A stretch of 35,992 nt of DNA from Streptomyces sp. NRRL B-1347 (lineage in GTDB: Bacteria; Actinomycetota; Actinomycetes; Streptomycetales; Streptomycetaceae): the NCBI RefSeq assembly GCF_000720325.1, contig NZ_JOJM01000076.1, positions 1-35,992 on the forward strand, written 5' to 3'. Position 1 is the stretch's first letter; every line of letters starts with the position of its first letter. Below, in pieces: positions 31,861 to 35,992 of this stretch. The notes beneath the pieces were generated by a model that was given only the letters and a program-made list of their open reading frames with translations, did not search any database and had not been told where the DNA came from. Position numbers and translations under genes: made by a program.

Positions 31861-33514
31861 GGAGCTTCGCCGCCTCGCGAAGGCGGGCCCCGGCGCGCCC
31901 GCCGGTGACCCGTCGCGCCAGCGGTCGTACCAGCCGGGCCGTCACGCCCACGGGCGTCCAGCGCAGCTGGAGGCGGCCCGCGCCCCGGCCCTCCGGCTCC
32001 ACCGTGACCTGATGCGGGGCGGTGCCGTGCCGGTAGCCGACGCGGGCCGTGACCGCGGGGAAGTCCAGGGGCGCGAGCAGCAGGCCGCTGTTGCGCAGCG
32101 GGCCCTCGGTCAGCTGGACCAGGGGGTGGCGGACGCCGTCGAAGCCCTGCGGCGGCAGCGCGGCCCCGGCCAGGTCGAGGACGGTCTCGCCCGCGAAGAC
32201 GCCGGGCCGTACGGGGTCGAGACGGAAGCGGACCGTCAGGCGCCGCCCGCCGGGGGCCACCACCAGGGACGCCACCCGCGGGCCCACCGGGAGCCGCAGG
32301 CCCGGGTCGTAGGTGCGCACGCGCAGCCGCAGGGTGGCGCCGGGGCCCGGCTCGACGCGGGTCAGCTCGTGGCGGAACAGGGCGCTGGGGAAGGGCCGGG
32401 TGTCCAGGCCCAGGTCGGTGAGGTCGAGGTCGCGCCGGGCCGCGGGGGCCGCGGGGACCCGCGCGCCCCAGTAGAGGCGGCCGTCCCGGTCCGCAGCCGC
32501 CTCGCGCGGGGCCACGCCGTGGCCGAGGCCGCGGGCCGCGACCCGGGCGTCGGCGAGGCGCCCGTCCCGCACCAGGCGCAGGACCACGCGCTCGGCGCGC
32601 GGCAGGCGCTCGTACGCCGTGGGGGACAGGCCCGCCAGATACGGGTTCACGATGTCCGCGAAGCCGCGCAGCCAGGCGTCGTCCCGGTGGGGCAGGTCGC
32701 CCGCGTACATGCGGAAGTCGTGCTTGAGGAACTTGTAGTCCTTGGCCTCGCGCAGGCTCGCGTGCCCGCTGGTGCGCAGGAAGTCGTCGATGAGGCCCTG
32801 GACGTGCACGCGGTCGCGCACGTTGCTCAGCTTGTGCCGCTGGTTGGAGATGGAGGCCGAGGACGCGGCGCCGTAGGGCTCTATGTACCAGCGGTAGACG
32901 GGCTCGGGGATCACGGTGAAGGCCTTGGCCAGGCAGTAGGCCTGGGCCGAGAACAGCTGGTCCTCGTAGTGGATGCCCTCGGGGAAGCGCAGGCCGTTCC
33001 GGTCGAGGAAGGACCTGCGGTACATCTTGCTCGTCGACAAGTGCTCGAAGAGCAGGGCGGGTTCGGTCTCGATGCCCTCGACCGTGCGGCGCTCGGCGAC
33101 CAGGTGGGGCATCCAGGTGGAGGTGCGGCCGGTGTCGACGCGGACGCGCTCCACCGCGCCCATCACGAAGTCGGCCGCGCGCTCGGCGTGCGCGGCGAGC
33201 AGCGATTCCACGGCGCGCTCGGGCAGTTCGTCGTCGCTGTCGAGGAACATCAGGTACGGGGCGCGGGCGATGTCGATCGCGCGGTTGCGGGGCGCGCTGC
33301 AGCCGCCGCTGTTCTCCGGCAGCCGCAGGTAGGTGACGCGCGGGTCCTCCGCGGCGAGTGCGCGGGCCACGCGCGGGGTGTCGTCCGTCGAGTGGTCGTC
33401 GCTGATGACGACCTCGATGTCGCCGTGGGTCTGGCGGAGCGCGGAGCGGACCGCGCGCGGCAGGCGGGCCGCGTCGTTGAAGACGATGACCGTGATCGTC
33501 ACGTCGGGGGTCAC
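31841..33514 (-). CDS. Family 2 glycosyltransferase (polymer biosynthesis)
   Basis: This 557-residue protein has an N-terminal GT-A domain (about 1-230): VTITVIVFNDAARLPRAVRSAL, then VVISDDHSTDDT, NSGGCSAPRNRAIDIA and the metal-binding FLDSDDELPERAV with DSDD at 92-95. The C-terminal half (about 330-557) is beta-rich with several VRFRLDP/LRLRVRTYDP-like strands and no known active-site motif; it may be an accessory binding domain, as seen in teichoic-acid-type transferases. GTG 33514 overlaps the upstream glycerophosphotransferase stop as GTGA, so the two are coupled. The stop lies inside the end of the convergent membrane-protein gene. Confidence 0.85.
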   Translation of the reverse strand: MTPDVTITVIVFNDAARLPRAVRSALRQTHGDIEVVISDDHSTDDTPRVARALAAEDPRVTYLRLPENSGGCSAPRNRAIDIARAPYLMFLDSDDELPERAVESLLAAHAERAADFVMGAVERVRVDTGRTSTWMPHLVAERRTVEGIETEPALLFEHLSTSKMYRRSFLDRNGLRFPEGIHYEDQLFSAQAYCLAKAFTVIPEPVYRWYIEPYGAASSASISNQRHKLSNVRDRVHVQGLIDDFLRTSGHASLREAKDYKFLKHDFRMYAGDLPHRDDAWLRGFADIVNPYLAGLSPTAYERLPRAERVVLRLVRDGRLADARVAARGLGHGVAPREAAADRDGRLYWGARVPAAPAARRDLDLTDLGLDTRPFPSALFRHELTRVEPGPGATLRLRVRTYDPGLRLPVGPRVASLVVAPGGRRLTVRFRLDPVRPGVFAGETVLDLAGAALPPQGFDGVRHPLVQLTEGPLRNSGLLLAPLDFPAVTARVGYRHGTAPHQVTVEPEGRGAGRLQLRWTPVGVTARLVRPLARRVTGGRAGARLREAAKLLRSVAR

Positions 33515-35727
33515 CGGACGGCCTCCTCGGGCGTCGGGGCGGGGGTGCGCTCGTCCAGCGGCACGACGGGCGGCAGGGCCGAATCCGGCTCGTCCAGGAA
33601 CACGCGGCGCACCACCCGCTCCGCCGCCCGGCCGTCGTCGAACTCGCAGAAGCGGCGCCGGAAGGCGGCCCGCGCCCGCCGCGCCGCCGCGTCCCGCCAG
33701 GCGTCGGTGGTGAGGATCCGCGTCAGCTCCTCCTGGGTGCGCGCCACCGCACCCGGGGGCTCGGCCGGCAGGTCGAAGTAGACCCCGCGCGTCTTCGCGT
33801 ACGTCTCCCAGTCGTCGGCGTAGACGACGATCGGCCGGTCCAGGTTGGCGTAGTCGAACATGATGGACGAGTAGTCCGTGATCAGGGCGTCCGCCGCCAG
33901 GGCGAGGTCCTCCACCGGGTCGTACGCGGACACGTCGACGACCCGGCCGGTGCGGCGTAGGGCCGTGAGGGGCGAGCCCGTGCCGCCGCCGTAGAAGTAG
34001 TGGCCGCGGACCAGCAGGACGGTGTCGTCGCCGAGGCGGTCCGCCAGGGCGGCCAGGTCAAGGCGCGGGGTCCAGGTCGCCTCGTAGTCGCGGTGGGTGG
34101 GCGCGTAGAGCAGGGCGCGCTTGCCGGGGGCGATGCCGAGGCGGTCGCGGACGGCCCGGACGTCGGCGGCCGTCGCGGTGTAGTAGACGTCGTTGCGCGG
34201 GTAGCCGTGGTCCAGCTCGACGTAGCGGGACTGGTAGGCGCGCTGCCACGTCTCCGTGGAGTGGCTGTTGGAACTGAGGCTGTAGTCCCAGCGGTCGACG
34301 CGGGCGAGCAGCTCGTGGAAGTTCAGGCCCTGCGCGGCGGCCGGGTAGTCGAGCTGGTCGAGGCCCATGCGCTTCAGCGGGGTGCCGTGGTGGGTCTGGA
34401 GGTGCACGGCGCCCTGCCGTTTGACGATCGCGTTGGGGAAGTTGGCGTTGTTCACCAGGTACTTGGCCGTCGCCATGACGCGCCAGTAGCGGCGGGTGCC
34501 GGGGACCACGTGGTCCGTGCCCGGCGGAAGGAGCGGCTCGTTCGCCCGCGACACCACCCACACCGGGTGGATGTGGGGGGCGAGCTCCGCGAGCTTCGCC
34601 GCGATCGCGCCGGGGTTGCAGGCGACGCCCCGGTCCCAGTACGCCGAGAACACCGCGAGGCGCGGGTCGACGGGGCGCCTCAGGTCCTGGTGGTACTGGA
34701 CGGCGCGGACCGTCTTGGCCGCCTTCCGCCTGCCGCCCGCCACCGCCGACCTCAGCTTGCGGCGCTGCTGGTTGGCCAGCTGGAAGGCGCGGTACTTCGT
34801 GTATGCGTCCTCTTCGAGCAGGCGGCGGCGCACGCCCTCAAGGCCGCCGGGGCGCCGGTGCCCCGGCGGGCGGAAGGCGACCGCGGCCAGCGAGGCGCGG
34901 TGGAAGAACTCACGGGCCACCGGCTCCGGAAGCCCCGCGCGGGCGACGGTCCGCAGGCAGGCGGTGACCATCGCCGCGTACAGGACTTCGGAAGGGCCGG
35001 GTCCCGCCGCGCTCCGCTCGGCCAGGCGCAGCAGCCGCTCGTACGTCCTCAGGAGGGCGAAGCGGTCGTCCGCCGTGGGCGGCGGCAGGCTCTCGGGCCG
35101 CAACCGGCGCTCCTCCAGGGCGGCTTGGCCGAGCACCGCGATCCGGTCGGCGGCCAGGAGCGCGGCGTACGCCGTGAACAGCTCGTCGTCCGTGGCCAGC
35201 TGGTCCTGGTGCGCCTGCCAGAAGTCCCGGCGCAGCACCCGGTTGCCCAGGAGCGGGGTGACCTTGAGCAGGTCGGGGCAGTCCGCGAGGGACACCTCGC
35301 GGCGGCCCGGCTTCGCCAGGAACCGGCCGTCGGGGCTCGGCAGGCGCGTGTGGCGCCACGTCGACCTGGTGTGGTCGGTGAGCAGGACGTCCACCGTGTC
35401 CGGCAGCGCGGCCGCGCGCTCGGCGACGGCGCGGGCGGCGCCCGGCGGCACGCTGTCCTTGCTGTGCACGAAGTGCAGCCAGTGGCCGCGGGCGCTGGCG
35501 GCGCCCGCCGCGCGGGCCGCGCCGTCCGGGGTGGCGTCGGGCAGGGCGACCAGGGTGAGGCCGGGGTGGCGGGCCGCCGCGGCCCGCGCGGAGGTGCCGA
35601 CGGCGGCGACGACGACCTCCACGTCGGTGCCGGCCTGGCGGGCGACGGCGTCGAGGCTCTCGCTCAAGTGGCCCTGGACGTTGCGCCCGTGGACGACGAC
35701 GCTCAGGTGCGGCCGGTTCTCCCTCAC
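33511..35727 (-). CDS. CDP-glycerol glycerophosphotransferase family protein with GT2-like N-domain
   Basis: This protein of 738 residues has an N-terminal GT-A-like domain (about 1-220, starting LSVVVHGRNVQGHLSESLDAV) and a C-terminal glycerophosphotransferase (TagF/TagB-type) domain (about 355-720). Motifs are VFSAYWDRGVACNP, THHGTPLKRMG (about 445-455), LYAPTHRDYEATW, LLVRGHYFY and DYSSIMFDYANLDRPIVVY. This family polymerises glycerol-phosphate or similar units of wall teichoic acid. The N-domain has HSKD where the neighbouring GT2 has DSDD. I chose GTG 35727 because AAGGAG lies five bases before it; GTG 35733 overlaps that site. Upstream is a plausible promoter, downstream the coupled GT2 gene. 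Confidence 0.87.
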   Translation of the reverse strand: MRENRPHLSVVVHGRNVQGHLSESLDAVARQAGTDVEVVVAAVGTSARAAAARHPGLTLVALPDATPDGAARAAGAASARGHWLHFVHSKDSVPPGAARAVAERAAALPDTVDVLLTDHTRSTWRHTRLPSPDGRFLAKPGRREVSLADCPDLLKVTPLLGNRVLRRDFWQAHQDQLATDDELFTAYAALLAADRIAVLGQAALEERRLRPESLPPPTADDRFALLRTYERLLRLAERSAAGPGPSEVLYAAMVTACLRTVARAGLPEPVAREFFHRASLAAVAFRPPGHRRPGGLEGVRRRLLEEDAYTKYRAFQLANQQRRKLRSAVAGGRRKAAKTVRAVQYHQDLRRPVDPRLAVFSAYWDRGVACNPGAIAAKLAELAPHIHPVWVVSRANEPLLPPGTDHVVPGTRRYWRVMATAKYLVNNANFPNAIVKRQGAVHLQTHHGTPLKRMGLDQLDYPAAAQGLNFHELLARVDRWDYSLSSNSHSTETWQRAYQSRYVELDHGYPRNDVYYTATAADVRAVRDRLGIAPGKRALLYAPTHRDYEATWTPRLDLAALADRLGDDTVLLVRGHYFYGGGTGSPLTALRRTGRVVDVSAYDPVEDLALAADALITDYSSIMFDYANLDRPIVVYADDWETYAKTRGVYFDLPAEPPGAVARTQEELTRILTTDAWRDAAARRARAAFRRRFCEFDDGRAAERVVRRVFLDEPDSALPPVVPLDERTPAPTPEEAVR

Positions 35728-35758
35728 GCGCACTCCTTAAGTCGCTCAACGCTCCCAT

Positions 35759-35788
35759 AGTGTAATGATCTGGACATTGATGGCACAA
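35759..35788 (-). promoter_or_regulatory. Candidate promoter of the teichoic-acid gene pair
   Basis: On the minus strand TTGTGC (plus 35783-35788) is followed after 18 bases by TACACT (plus 35759-35764), a good -10. A start near 35752 gives a leader of about 25 bases carrying the AAGGAG ribosome-binding site. The surrounding sequence is notably AT-rich for this window. Confidence 0.5.
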
Positions 35789-35863
35789 AGGGGGAAAGGC
35801 TCTTGGGGGGCAGGCAGCAGGGGCAGGGGCAGCCGGCGGGGGTGGCCGATGGAGGCGGTGAGG

Positions 35864-35992
35864 TCAGCCCTTGCCGTCGCCGCTCGTGAAGCGCTCGTAC
35901 TCCTTGATGACCTCGTCGGTGGGCCCGTCCATGCGCAGCTCGCCGCGCTCCAGCCACAGGACCCGGTCACAGGTGTCACGGATCGACTTGTT
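35864..35992 (-). CDS. ABC transporter ATP-binding protein, polysaccharide/teichoic-acid export (C-terminus only)
   Basis: The last 42 codons plus TGA of a minus-strand gene are present; the start lies beyond the window. The translation reads NKSIRDTCDRVLWLERGELR, then MDGPTDEVIKEYERFTSGDG and KG. VLWLERGELRMDGPTDEVIKEYERF is the characteristic ending of TagH/Wzt-type ABC ATPases after the H-loop. This type of ATPase exports teichoic acids or other glycans with a TagG-like permease, and fits the adjacent glycerophosphotransferase. The frame is unambiguous, but only a short part of the protein is visible. Confidence 0.8.
   Translation of the reverse strand, partial: NKSIRDTCDRVLWLERGELRMDGPTDEVIKEYERFTSGDGKG

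Overview
The window is a GC-rich actinobacterial chromosome segment, almost certainly Streptomyces. Third codon positions are mostly G or C, GTG starts are frequent, and several genes look nearly leaderless. Gene order is the familiar mtrA-mtrB-lpqB / comF-like / hpf / secA neighbourhood, whose core is also conserved in Mycobacterium. Most of the window is conserved housekeeping and cell-envelope chromosome. I see no prophage, transposon, CRISPR array, tRNA or biosynthetic gene cluster.

Region 1 (1-5870). The 3' end of a 5S rRNA and a textbook terminator close an rRNA operon. Facing it is a tightly overlapping five-gene minus-strand operon: a glycerophosphodiester-phosphodiesterase-type membrane protein, a DUF4129 protein, a DUF4350 protein, a MoxR AAA+ ATPase and a DUF58 protein. 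This is the MoxR/DUF58 envelope module of actinobacteria; its exact role is unknown.

Region 2 (6032-15005, plus strand). mtnA (methionine salvage) is followed by the two-component system mtrA-mtrB with its lipoprotein lpqB, then a ComF-type phosphoribosyltransferase, the ribosome hibernation factor hpf and an orphan NarL/LuxR-type response regulator. A direct repeat of GTnAC elements lies just before mtrA and is a candidate autoregulatory MtrA site. Two adjacent DnaA-box-like 9-mers lie between lpqB and comF. Two stable hairpins lie in the hpf leader.

Region 3 (15006-22700). A long-stem bidirectional terminator separates the response regulator from a minus-strand YcaQ/AlkX-type DNA glycosylase and a GNAT acetyltransferase. 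An imperfect 44-base tandem repeat array lies between these two genes. secA follows on the plus strand, then an Rv3235-family protein (minus), a small acidic conserved protein and a HAD-like phosphatase (plus).

Region 4 (22700-28840). A DJ-1/PfpI protein (minus) is divergent from a giant NAD-type glutamate dehydrogenase (1657 aa). The dehydrogenase has a long, structured upstream region and ends at a perfect 40-base palindromic terminator.

Region 5 (28933-35992). This is a surface-glycan and teichoic-acid region. A polyprenyl-phosphate mannosyltransferase-like enzyme, a GtrA-family protein and a large multi-spanning membrane protein form an overlapping plus-strand operon. It converges, with a 20-base overlap, on a minus-strand pair: a family 2 glycosyltransferase and a CDP-glycerol glycerophosphotransferase. 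The window ends in the C-terminus of a polysaccharide/teichoic-acid export ABC ATPase. Together these genes suggest building and exporting wall teichoic-acid-like polymers.
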